From: Sphaerospermopsis torques-reginae ITEP-024
Lineage (GTDB): Bacteria; Cyanobacteriota; Cyanobacteriia; Cyanobacteriales; Nostocaceae
Reading direction: 5' to 3'
Length of the DNA: 64,000 nucleotides
Assembly: GCF_019598945.1 (NCBI RefSeq)
Contig: NZ_CP080598.1
Coordinates: 4,154,001 to 4,218,000, forward strand
Part shown: positions 39,800 through 47,346 of the stretch, piece by piece
Numbering within the stretch: position 1 is the first letter of the stretch
How the letters are laid out: each line of letters opens with the position of its first letter
Made by a program: the position numbers and the translations under genes
The notes under the pieces: generated by a model
Database searches by the model: none
The model's input: only the letters and a program-made list of their open reading frames with translations
What the model was told of the DNA's origin: nothing

Positions 39800-40285
39800 A
39801 TGCAAGACGCAATTACCTCTGTAATTAATTCCTCTGACGTTCAAGGTAAATACCTTGATACCGCTGCTTTAGAAAAGCTCAAAGGTTACTTCGCTACTGG
39901 TGAACTGCGCGTTCGTGCAGCTACAACCATCAGTGCTAACGCTGCTGCGATCGTTAAAGAAGCTGTAGCTAAATCCTTGTTGTACTCTGACATCACCCGT
40001 CCCGGTGGTAATATGTACACCACTCGTCGTTACGCAGCTTGTATCCGTGACTTGGATTACTACTTGCGTTATTCCACCTACGCTATGTTGGCTGGAGATC
40101 CTTCCATCCTCGACGAGCGTGTATTAAACGGTTTGAAAGAAACCTACAACTCCTTGGGTGTACCCGTAGGCGCTACCGTTCAAGCTATCCAAGCTATGAA
40201 AGAAGTAACTGCAAGCTTGGTTGGTCCTGACGCTGGTAAAGAAATGGGCGTTTACTTCGACTATATCTCCTCTGGCTTGAGCTAG
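39800..40285 (+). CDS. apcB: allophycocyanin beta subunit
   Basis: The 161-residue beta chain of allophycocyanin. Its chromophore is on Cys81 in [14 protein letters not shown], and the conserved Asn in GGNMYTTRR is the residue methylated by CpcM in this family. It lies 68 bp behind apcA and is cotranscribed with it. Codon use is biased as in apcA. Confidence 0.98.
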   Translation: MQDAITSVINSSDVQGKYLDTAALEKLKGYFATGELRVRAATTISANAAAIVKEAVAKSLLYSDITRPGGNMYTTRRYAACIRDLDYYLRYSTYAMLAGDPSILDERVLNGLKETYNSLGVPVGATVQAIQAMKEVTASLVGPDAGKEMGVYFDYISSGLS

Positions 40286-40329
40286 GAGTTAGCTTTGCAC
40301 TTATAATTTAGGTGCGGCTTGATTAAGGT

Positions 40330-40414
40330 CTGGAAATCAACCATGAGTTCTAGGTCGTTCTATTGCTTACTAAACATGAGTATTAGCGGTCTAGTGTTGA
40401 TGTTTGATTTCCAG
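40330..40414 (+). terminator. long-loop inverted repeat between apcB and apcC
   Basis: Perfect 11-bp arms, CTGGAAATCAA at 40330-40340 and TTGATTTCCAG at 40404-40414, are separated by 63 bases that contain CTAGGTCGTTC and AGCGGTCTAG, able to pair weakly inside. It lies 45 bp after apcB and about 200 bp before apcC. It is well placed to cut most apcAB transcripts short or protect their 3' ends, as known for apc operons. An AGTCAGG heptamer tract follows at 40429-40458. Confidence 0.65.
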
Positions 40415-40613
40415 GCTTTGAAATGTAAGGAGTCAGGAGTCAGGAGTCAGGAGTCAGAATAATTAATATTTATTTATTTATTTTGGCTTGGTAGATGGAG
40501 ATTTGACAACTGACGGCTAAATCATTTAAATCCTTACAAATAAATTAAAGAGTTGTACTCAAGATTTTTGAGATAAAAAAGTTTTTCCAAACAAATACGG
40601 AGTTTAGAAAAAA

Positions 40614-40820
40614 ATGGCTCGTTTATTTAAAGTGACTGCTTGTGTTCCCAGCTTAACTCGCACTCGCACCCAACGCGAATTACAAAATACTTACTTCACT
40701 AAGTTAGTTCCTTATGAAAACTGGTTCCGTGAACAACAACGGATTCAAAAAATGGGCGGTAAGATTGTTAAGGTAGAATTAGCAACTGGTAAGCAAGGTA
40801 CAAACACTGGTTTGGCTTAA
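40614..40820 (+). CDS. apcC: phycobilisome core linker ApcC (L-C 7.8)
   Basis: The 68-residue small core linker that caps allophycocyanin trimers at the ends of core cylinders. The sequence (ARLFKVTACVPSLTRTRTQR, then ELQNTYFTKLVPYENWFREQ) is the CpcD-like linker domain with little change from other cyanobacteria. It is the last gene of the operon and is followed by a terminator. Confidence 0.98.
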   Translation: MARLFKVTACVPSLTRTRTQRELQNTYFTKLVPYENWFREQQRIQKMGGKIVKVELATGKQGTNTGLA

Positions 40821-40860
40821 TTTCTATACATACATCAGAGATTATTTTGGTAGATTTTTC

Positions 40861-40887
40861 AGGGGTCAGTGATGACCTCTTTTTTTA
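40861..40887 (+). terminator. intrinsic terminator after apcC
   Basis: AGGGGTCA, a GTGA loop, and TGACCTCT form an 8-bp stem (one G-T pair) followed by seven T. It ends the apc operon 40 bp after the apcC stop codon. Confidence 0.88.
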
Positions 40888-40956
40888 TTGATAGCAGGGA
40901 ATAGGGATGTCTGAATCAGGATGTCCAGGATTAAAGGATGAACAGGATGAAAATTT

Positions 40957-41205
40957 ATGAGAACTATTGAGCTTTCCCAATCTACATTAACAATATCTGA
41001 ATTATTAGAATTAGCGGAAAATGATACTGTAATTATTAAGAAAGCTGATGGGAGAGAGTTTGTTTTGTGTGTGGTTGATGATTTTGCTGCTGAAGTTAAA
41101 GCACTGCAAGAAAATCAGGAATTTATGGACTTTTTAGCCCGACGTTCTCAATCTGATCAACGAGTATCTTTAGAGGAAGCGCGTAAACGTTTGGGTATTT
41201 GGTAA
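40957..41205 (+). CDS. small antitoxin-like protein
   Basis: An 82-residue protein beginning RTIELSQSTLTISELLELAE and continuing ENDTVIIKKADGREFVLCVV, the pattern of Phd/YefM-like or prevent-host-death domain proteins in cyanobacteria, with a helical, Arg/Glu-rich tail (RRSQSDQRVSLEEARKRLGI). No toxin follows on this strand, and its stop abuts the convergent HicB stop (41205/41206). It may be a solitary antitoxin. Confidence 0.65.
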   Translation: MRTIELSQSTLTISELLELAENDTVIIKKADGREFVLCVVDDFAAEVKALQENQEFMDFLARRSQSDQRVSLEEARKRLGIW

Positions 41206-41427
41206 TTAAGATGCAATTTGCAATGTGTTAGGTTCAGGGATAGATTCACCTTCTGCTTCCCAAGCTTCTAGGTACATTTCGATTACTTCTTCTCCATTTT
41301 TAATTGCTTCTTCACGAGTTTTTCCGTGAGTACAAGGCATAATCACAAGATGGCTAAATTCGGGAATTGTAACTAGGAAAAGTTGGTCTTCCTTTGACCA
41401 TTGAATAATCATACTGTATTGACTCAT
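41206..41427 (-). CDS. hicB: HicB-family antitoxin
   Basis: A 73-residue HicB-type antitoxin with the RNase H-like partial fold: YSMIIQWSKEDQLFLVTIPE is the first hairpin and THGKTREEAIKNGEEVIEMY the helix. The C-terminal DNA-binding part of larger HicB proteins is missing, as in many short cyanobacterial forms. Its ATG shares one base with the hicA stop codon (TAATG), giving coupled translation. Confidence 0.9.
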   Translation of the reverse strand: MSQYSMIIQWSKEDQLFLVTIPEFSHLVIMPCTHGKTREEAIKNGEEVIEMYLEAWEAEGESIPEPNTLQIAS

Positions 41428-41648
41428 TAATTTTGCTCCTCTCCTAATTCTTCCAGTTCAGTTAATAATTTTGCTAATTGCTTTTCTAAGTAAAGTGGAA
41501 CATCATCTCCATCTTTACCTGGAATTGTTAATGTTTTCCTCAGTAAAGGATGTTTCCATCTTTCATGACTGCCTTTCCCACGCTTTGGTAGATACACAAA
41601 CCCTTTACGTGCAATCTCGGCTTTTAGTTCCCGAATTTTTCTGGGCAT
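41427..41648 (-). CDS. hicA: HicA-family mRNA interferase toxin
   Basis: A 73-residue HicA toxin with the double-stranded RNA-binding-like fold. The catalytic His is in GKGSHERWKHP, with ARKGFVYLPKRGKG before it and LTIPGKDGDDVP after it. HicA cleaves mRNA and tmRNA when HicB is lost. The gene is intact and is first in the operon, as usual for hicAB. Confidence 0.9.
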   Translation of the reverse strand: MPRKIRELKAEIARKGFVYLPKRGKGSHERWKHPLLRKTLTIPGKDGDDVPLYLEKQLAKLLTELEELGEEQN

Positions 41649-41683
41649 TTATGCTGAATATTGATTTATTCTTGGTCTGAACT

Positions 41684-42874
41684 TTAATAAGCTAACATCA
41701 TTTCTGCAATATCTACCTCAGAAAATCCCATTAATTTTCCCACTTGTTTAATGTACATTTTTTCCGTTATGTGAAAATCTCCATCACGCTTGGCAAGAGC
41801 GATCAAATCAATTAATAACCCTAAAGCATCATCGGGATATTTAGCTATTAATGAATAATCTACTTCTATTCTCTGGGCAGATAATAAATTTTTAATTTCC
41901 TTAATTTCTTCCACTGTTAAATTAGCATTGGTAATAATCGTCTTGAGATATTCTTTCTCTTCAGGTTCAATACTACCATCAACTTTCATTAAATTAATCA
42001 GGGTTTTAATCTTTAATAATTCTAGTCTTTCTCCTGTTATACAGCACTTTGCGTAACGTTTAGGTACAAAAACATAAGACAGAATTATTACATCAAGCTA
42101 GAAAATAGGATATGAACTGTACTAGATAGACGTGCAAAGTGCTGTATTATTTTCTTCTATATCAGATGGAGGAAGAAGACGATCAGTGTATTCAATGCTA
42201 CATTCACTTAATGATTGAGTCTCATCTAATATCTCAATTTCTTTTTCAAATATTTGAATAGCCTTATTACCTACTTGTTTAGTTGAATAGGCAGACCATA
42301 AACCCATAGCAGTAGCACCAACTCCAGGCAACCATTTGCTAACGCTTGATTTTAATACCTGTTGGGCATATTTTCCTGCTATCCAACGAGCCGTGTCTTG
42401 AAATATTGGAGTGCTTACTTTTCGAGCAATAATTTTACTGCCTTGAGCAATAATAACTCTATTTGCTACTGCATTGATGCCGGGTGTGATTAATTTTGTA
42501 CCCAATGCAGAAATTAAGACACCTGCTAATAGTTCTTTGTTTAAATATTGCTGCTTATCATAAGCTACACCCACATCATAAATCATGGCAATTTGGTTTC
42601 GCATGACTGTGATAATTTCTGGAGCAACTGCTAACATTCCCAATGGACCCGGTACTAAATTAGCTGCTACTGATATCCCTCCATTACATTTTGCATAGCC
42701 ATTGACAATTGAATTAGCTGATTCTATGGAAGGTCTTTGATGTTGATAAGGATTTTTAGCAAAATAATTACTTCTATCTTGGGCAACTATATCAAAAGAA
42801 GTAATTATTTTTTCACCGATTTGGTTTTGTAGTTCTTGAATAACGTTATTACTTGTATTTTGTTGGTTGATCAT
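41684..42874 (-). pseudogene. EcsC-like/TerB-like gene split by a 105-bp inverted-repeat element
   Basis: The 5' part (42874-42122) encodes 250 residues with a glycine-rich, membrane-associating region like EcsC/DUF697 proteins (AAPxx-like AVAPEIITVMRNQIAMIYDV, GVLISALGTKLITPG, WLPGVGATAMGLWS). Its last residues, TALCTSI, are read from an inserted element that supplies TAG. The 3' part (to 41684), in the same frame, encodes a TerB-like domain (ITGERLELLKIKTLINLMKV, DGSIEPEEKEYLKTII, DGDFHITEKMYIKQVGK), but its N-terminus has no start codon before Met at 41989. Removing 105 nt joins the halves as EENNITGERLELL. I infer one ancestral protein of about 365 residues. Both pieces may still be made. 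Confidence 0.8.
42040..42146. mobile_element. 103-bp MITE-like element with TA duplication
   Basis: Inverted repeats TACAGCACTTTGC at 42040-42052 and its complement GCAAAGTGCTGTA at 42134-42146, perfect over 13 bp, with TA at both outer edges. Taking one TA as the target, the insert is 105 nt (42042-42146). It contains no gene. TA duplication points to an IS630/Tc1-type or TA-targeting transposase. It interrupts a coding frame (41684-42874). Confidence 0.85.
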
Positions 42875-42942
42875 AAAAACTTTTCCCGCTTGTATCTTAC
42901 CTACTTATTTATTCAGTATAATTTTACTCGGTCGCAATATTG

Positions 42943-43021
42943 AATAGTAGCAAATTTACAAAAGTTTACGTATTACATCAAGTATCCATGATGAGCGTTA
43001 GCGTAGCTCATCGTAGATATC
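42943..43021. repeat. imperfect direct repeat flanking mazEF, left copy
   Basis: AATAGTAGCAAATTTACAAA and the rest of an 80-bp block end in the perfect 24-bp piece whose core is TTAGCGTAGCTCATCGTAGA. The same block recurs at 43778-43856 in the same orientation, on the other side of the MazF/antitoxin pair. Confidence 0.8.
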
Positions 43022-43093
43022 GCTTCCTATGGTCTTCTATACTGATTAATAATTATTTGTGGTATGCAGGTGAGAGAGCGATCGCCGATAGAA

Positions 43094-43468
43094 TCAAAAC
43101 TCCCATTCAATTACACCAAGAATGGCAGCAGCAATTTCTGACATTGTAACGTCAGACACATTACCCAATTTGCGAATGAATCTTTGTAAATCTACACCCC
43201 TCAGTTGTAAAGCGTCAATTGCTGAAACTTTCGCTAAACTATTTGTAGTGTCAGGTTCAATTTTTACGTGCCAGAAATCTTGTGAGAAATATGGTTTCCA
43301 GTCTGTAATAGGAGCAATAAGTTTGATAGGAAGTTTACCTACTGCATCAGAACTAATGACAACAGCAGGACGGACTTTCTTAATTTCTGCACCAATAGTA
43401 GGATCAAAATTAACCAACCAAATTTCTCCCCGCTTAGGTATGTCACGGTTAGTAGTCCACGATGTCAC
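43094..43468 (-). CDS. mazF: MazF/PemK-family endoribonuclease toxin
   Basis: A 124-residue MazF-type toxin of SH3-like barrel fold. It has PKRGEIWLVNFDPTIGAEIK at the start, KKVRPAVVISSDAVGKLPIK with the conserved Arg-Pro, and IAPITDWKPYF. The C-terminal AIDALQLRGVDLQRF is also conserved in the family. It cleaves mRNA at short sequence motifs when free. Its first 20 bases overlap the antitoxin gene. Confidence 0.9.
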   Translation of the reverse strand: MTSWTTNRDIPKRGEIWLVNFDPTIGAEIKKVRPAVVISSDAVGKLPIKLIAPITDWKPYFSQDFWHVKIEPDTTNSLAKVSAIDALQLRGVDLQRFIRKLGNVSDVTMSEIAAAILGVIEWEF

Positions 43469-43742
43469 CTGACATTAACTCCTTCCATTCAGAATCTTCT
43501 TCATAATGAGAAATCATTGTTTCAGCCTGACTTTCTAAAATGCGTCTGCGTTCAGCCATTGGTAACTTTAAAAAAGCCAAACGTTGCTCTAAAGAAAGAG
43601 ATTGATTTTCTCCAGAATCAGGAGTATTTTCAGAAACTAAAATCACTACTTCCACTGTTTGTCCCACTACAAGGTTGGGAGTTTCAATTTCAATTTTGTT
43701 TCCTGGCAGAACTTTGGCTTTGAGATATAAAGTTGATTTCAC
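43449..43742 (-). CDS. antitoxin partner of MazF
   Basis: A 97-residue antitoxin. The first 35 residues (STLYLKAKVLPGNKIEIETP) look like a swapped-hairpin, AbrB-like start with beta strands. The rest is acidic and helical (LSLEQRLAFLKLPMAERRRI), fitting a toxin-wrapping tail common in cyanobacterial MazF partners. It overlaps mazF by 20 bp, so production is coupled. Confidence 0.8.
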   Translation of the reverse strand: MKSTLYLKAKVLPGNKIEIETPNLVVGQTVEVVILVSENTPDSGENQSLSLEQRLAFLKLPMAERRRILESQAETMISHYEEDSEWKELMSGDIVDY

Positions 43743-43777
43743 AGGTGAAAATTACCCTTCAGCAGTTTCAATAATTT

Positions 43778-43856
43778 AATAGTAGCAAATTTATAAAACT
43801 GTAGGCATAGTTTATAGTATCAATGATAAGCCTTAGCGTAGCTCATCGTAGATATC
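43778..43856. repeat. imperfect direct repeat flanking mazEF, right copy
   Basis: Right-hand counterpart of the 42943-43021 block, sharing AATAGTAGCAAATTT and the 24-bp stretch around GCGTAGCTCATCGTAGATAT. The segment between the copies is the mazEF module plus short flanks, about 760 bp. Confidence 0.8.
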
Positions 43857-43932
43857 TTTTACCCTATACTACGCCAATAATAGACGGAAGAAAAAAATAA
43901 AATGTACAGACATTAAAATAACATCTGTACAT

Positions 43933-44121
43933 TAGACATCTCCGAAAACCATCTAATTGGTAATTAGATATCTCCAGAAAAGAAATTATGGAACCTATTT
44001 ATGGGGGCAGGTCGAAGCTTATGGGATATCTAAATGTCTGATTTTTCCGTTAAATTATCGCCCATAAGCGTCGCCCCTACAACTTATGACAAATTAATAC
44101 ATTCTATTTTGGAGAAGTCTA
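43933..44121. mobile_element. 157-bp MITE-like element, copy B, with an extra left end
   Basis: The main element, 43965-44121, is the counterpart of 2212-2366, with TAGATATCTCCAGAAAA at the left and the complement of TAGACTTCTCCAAAA at the right. Just before it, TAGACATCTCCGAAAA at 43933-43948 is a second copy of the left terminus, so two insertions or a partial duplication are stacked. It has no reading frame. Confidence 0.75.
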
Positions 44122-44227
44122 TTGAAGGCAATTAGCAAGAAGTTAAAGTTATGGTAGGTGATTAGTCTAATTGATGACTCAATTTTGATGAGGCGATCGC
44201 AGCTTTCCTATAATTTTACATATTATC

Positions 44228-44319
44228 AGGACTTACGCAAAAGAAAACGAAAGTAGGGGTAATTCATGAATTACCCCTACGCAAGAATCAGGTGTTGAGT
44301 TCAATCCTGCGTAAGTCCT
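44228..44319. mobile_element. 92-bp inverted-repeat element with a 28-bp palindrome
   Basis: Outer inverted repeats AGGACTTACGCA (44228-44239) and TGCGTAAGTCCT (44308-44319) enclose a perfect 28-bp palindrome at 44253-44280 with the half-site GTAGGGGTAATTCA. It has no gene. It lies 65 bp before ftsW. It is probably a small non-autonomous element, and its hairpins will form in any transcript crossing it. Confidence 0.8.
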
Positions 44320-44383
44320 AATTATTTTAGACTAAATGAAACCTTAAAACCTACAATAGCTTATGTTGCTATTCCTGTAACTT

Positions 44384-45568
44384 GTGAATTTACGCCAATT
44401 AATCCCTATTTTTGATAGTTCCGTTGCCAGCTGGGCTTTGGAAGCGCGTTTATTACGCTGGTTAACCTTTGTGTGGTTGTCTGTTGGTTTAATTGTACTT
44501 TTTTCTGCATCCTATCCCGTGGCTGATGCTCGTCAGGGTGATGGAATGTATTATTTTCAGCGTCAAATTATTTGGGTATTAGTTTCATTAATACTATTCA
44601 ACATCATTGTCAATCTTCCCTTACGGAAAATTTTGGCGGTATCTCATTGGTTTTTATTTCTGTTTTTGTTGTTAATTTTCGTGACTCTTATTCCCGGAGT
44701 GGGAAAAAAAGCATTTGACGCAGCACGATGGATAGCGATCGGTCCTATTCCCCTGCAACCATCAGAATTGATTAAACCCTTTTTAGTATTGCAAAGTGCG
44801 CGGCTGTTTGGCCATTGGGAAAGATTAACGTGGGAAATTCGTTTTTCCTGGTTAGGTGTGTTCTGTCTGGTGCTATTGGGTATTTTAGCTCAACCAAACC
44901 TCAGTACAACTGCACTTTGTGGAATCACAGTTTGGTTAATTGCCCTAGCTGGTGGAATACCATACAAATACTTAGGAGGAACAGCTATTGGTGGATTTTT
45001 ATTAGCCCTATTAAGTATTACTATCAAAGAATATCAACGCCGAAGGGTGATGTCTTTCATTAACCCTTGGGCAGATCCTAGCGGAGATGGTTATCAGTTG
45101 GTACAAAGTTTATTAGCTGTAGGTACAGGGAAAACTTGGGGTGTGGGTTTTGGACTTTCTCAACAAAAGCTTTTTTATCTCCCTATTCAAGATACTGATT
45201 TTATCTTTGCCATCTTCGCTGAAGAATTTGGTTTTGTGGGTAGTATGCTATTTTTGTTACTTTTAGCTGTCTTCGCTACTTTAGGATTAATTGTAGCCAT
45301 GAAAGCAAAAAGTTCTATCCATCGGCTGGTGGCAATAGGTATTACTGTGGTGATTATTGGACAATCATTATTACATATTGGTGTGGCTACGGGGGCGATA
45401 CCAACAACGGGTTTACCATTGCCAATGTTTAGTTATGGTGGTAATTCTATGATTGCTAGTTTGGTGGCTTCTGGATTATTAATTCGTGTTGCTAGAGAAA
45501 GCAGTGAAGCTGAGGTTTTACCTTTACCAATTAATACACCAGAAACTAAACGTAGAAAAAGAATTTAG
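44384..45568 (+). CDS. ftsW: FtsW/RodA/SpoVE-family septal peptidoglycan glycosyltransferase
   Basis: A 394-residue SEDS protein with ten membrane helices. Family motifs are GVGKKAFDAARWIAIGPIPL, LQPSELIKPFLVL, PDLST-like QPNLSTTALCG, the loop RRRVMSFINPWADPSGDGYQ, DTDFIFAIFAEEFGFVGS and the C-terminal GLPLPMFSYGGNSM. It polymerises lipid II at the division septum together with a class B PBP. FtsW rather than RodA is chosen from overall cyanobacterial pattern and is fairly but not fully certain. It starts with GTG at 44384. Confidence 0.93.
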   Translation: MNLRQLIPIFDSSVASWALEARLLRWLTFVWLSVGLIVLFSASYPVADARQGDGMYYFQRQIIWVLVSLILFNIIVNLPLRKILAVSHWFLFLFLLLIFVTLIPGVGKKAFDAARWIAIGPIPLQPSELIKPFLVLQSARLFGHWERLTWEIRFSWLGVFCLVLLGILAQPNLSTTALCGITVWLIALAGGIPYKYLGGTAIGGFLLALLSITIKEYQRRRVMSFINPWADPSGDGYQLVQSLLAVGTGKTWGVGFGLSQQKLFYLPIQDTDFIFAIFAEEFGFVGSMLFLLLLAVFATLGLIVAMKAKSSIHRLVAIGITVVIIGQSLLHIGVATGAIPTTGLPLPMFSYGGNSMIASLVASGLLIRVARESSEAEVLPLPINTPETKRRKRI

Positions 45569-45576
45569 ATTTTTCT

Positions 45577-45595
45577 TGGTGGGTAATTCCCACCA
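45577..45595 (+). terminator. hairpin after ftsW
   Basis: TGGTGGG, a TAATT loop, and CCCACCA form a perfect 7-bp stem 8 bp after the ftsW stop codon. No T run follows, so it may be a weak terminator or 3' stabiliser. Confidence 0.55.
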
Positions 45596-45866
45596 GATTA
45601 TTAATAGATAAAAGTAGAGTAAATGAAACAAGATATTCTTGTAATTAATACAAAATTTGGCAAATAAGTATATATACTAGTAGTTATTCGGAAAACTTGA
45701 CCATAAAATGTTACGCAAAACAAGATATTTTAACTTTTCTTCAGCAAAAATGTCAAAAAAGTTAAATTTTGGTTAACAATGAAAAAAATGTACCGATGTG
45801 CGGTATTTAAAAATAAGGATAATAAAAAGTTGTGCATCGCACCTTGGTAGAACTCAAGATAATAAA
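45596..45866. promoter_or_regulatory. upstream region of the ergothioneine genes
   Basis: About 270 bp, very AT-rich. I see no repeat and no clear operator. Weak -10-like TATATACTAG sequences lie near 45671. The ribosome site of egtB is weak (CTCAAGATAATAAA). A longer in-frame extension to 45798 exists but its residues do not look like the family. Confidence 0.4.
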
Positions 45867-47231
45867 ATGCAAACAATTCCCAGGCTGAATAACTTAGCAT
45901 CTACTCAAATACCCAAGCTAGATCATTGTAGTACCGAAAACCTGCTCAACTATTTTGAAAATTCTTGGGAACTAGAAGCAACCCTACTCAAAAGCATAAC
46001 TAGCACAGATACATTTTACCGCTGTCCTGATCCTTTAAGAAACAAATTAATCTTTTATCTGGGACATTCGGCAGTTTTTTACATCAACAAATTAATTCGG
46101 GTTGGTTTATTAGAAAAGCGCATTCATCCTCAATTTGAAATTCTGTTTGAAATTGGTGTTGATCCAGAAACACCAGATGAACTAGAAGCAGCAACAAAAG
46201 ATATCGTCTGGCCTGATGTAGATCAAGTTTGGCAATATCGAGAAAAAGCCAAAACCGCAATTACAAACATTATCAAAAATACACCTTTAAATCTGCCCAT
46301 TGATCAACAACATCCTTTATGGGCTTTATTAATGGGAATTGAACACAGTCGCATTCATTTTGAAACTTCATCCATGTTACTGCGTCAATTACCTGTTGAT
46401 CAATTAAAACGCCCCCAAGGTTGGAATTATGCGCCTACAAATGGGAAAACTCCTAATAATAAAATGATGAAAATTCCCGGTGGTGTGGTAAAATTAGGTA
46501 AAAAAGATGATGATTTAACTTTCGGTTGGGACAGTGAATATGGTAGTTTAGAAATTGGAGTTGAACCGTTTTTAGCCAGTCAAAATTTAATCACCAATGG
46601 GGAATTTTTAGAATTTGTTCAAGCTGGTGGTTATGAAAATTTAGAATATTGGATGCTGGAAGCTAGGGATTGGAAGAAACTCTATAATGTGCAACATCCA
46701 AAATTTTGGATACCAGATTTTATGGACAAAAACAATGGTAAATACCGCTATCGTGCTACCTTTGATGAAATAGATTTACCATTAGATTGGCCTGTGGAAG
46801 TCAATTATTATGAAGCTATAGCTTACTGTTGCTGGAAAGGTGGTAATACTCGGTTAATGACAGAAGCAGAATGGAATCAAGCTTTACAATTTTCTGGGGG
46901 TGATGGTTTAGAAAATAAGTACAATCTCAATTTACAATATATTTCACCTTCACCAGTAGGAATGTGTTCAAAAAACAATAAATCAGGTATTTTTGACTTA
47001 CGGGGGAATGTTTGGGAATGGTTGTCTAGTATATTTTACCCCTTACCAGGATTTCAAAACCACTATCTGTATGAAGATCAATCAGCGCCATTTTTTGATA
47101 ATAGACATCAAATGATGTTAGGTGGTTCTTGGGCAACTAATGGTACTATGGCTTTACCATGTTATCGAAATTGGTTTCGTCCTTTTTTCTATCAGCACGT
47201 TGGTTTTAGAATTGCTGAAAGTTTGAATTAG
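45867..47231 (+). CDS. egtB: EgtB/OvoA-like sulfoxide synthase for ergothioneine
   Basis: A 454-residue non-heme iron enzyme that couples a thiol (cysteine or gamma-glutamylcysteine) to hercynine with O2. The N-terminal DinB-like half has FYRCPDPLRNKLIFYLGHSA and MGIEHSRIHFETSS, giving the iron ligands His160, His164 and, within the HxxxHxE pattern, Glu166. The C-terminal half is an FGE-sulfatase/C-type lectin domain (IPGGVVKLGKKDDDL ... DLRGNVWEWLSS ... MMLGGSWATNGT). These motifs are closer to OvoA than to mycobacterial EgtB. With EgtD next door the product should be ergothioneine, matching published work on convergent evolution in cyanobacteria. It starts at the ATG at 45867. Confidence 0.9.
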   Translation: MQTIPRLNNLASTQIPKLDHCSTENLLNYFENSWELEATLLKSITSTDTFYRCPDPLRNKLIFYLGHSAVFYINKLIRVGLLEKRIHPQFEILFEIGVDPETPDELEAATKDIVWPDVDQVWQYREKAKTAITNIIKNTPLNLPIDQQHPLWALLMGIEHSRIHFETSSMLLRQLPVDQLKRPQGWNYAPTNGKTPNNKMMKIPGGVVKLGKKDDDLTFGWDSEYGSLEIGVEPFLASQNLITNGEFLEFVQAGGYENLEYWMLEARDWKKLYNVQHPKFWIPDFMDKNNGKYRYRATFDEIDLPLDWPVEVNYYEAIAYCCWKGGNTRLMTEAEWNQALQFSGGDGLENKYNLNLQYISPSPVGMCSKNNKSGIFDLRGNVWEWLSSIFYPLPGFQNHYLYEDQSAPFFDNRHQMMLGGSWATNGTMALPCYRNWFRPFFYQHVGFRIAESLN

Positions 47232-47259
47232 TTGACAGGTGACAGGTGACAGGTGACAG
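47232..47259. repeat. heptamer tandem repeat (GACAGGT)
   Basis: Nearly four copies of GACAGGT directly after the egtB stop, in the 115-bp gap before egtD. It is the reverse complement of the tract between atpH and atpA. Confidence 0.85.
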
Positions 47260-47346
47260 TTATAGAAAACTGTTTAGATATGTCTGAAACACCGCAAAAT
47301 TACGAAAAATAAAAATTGTAAACAGTTAACTCCCAGGATATTTACC

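Noticed and set aside
42940-43149. Plus-strand frame of 69 codons
   Set aside because: It runs through a direct repeat and the end of mazF, with no domain resemblance.
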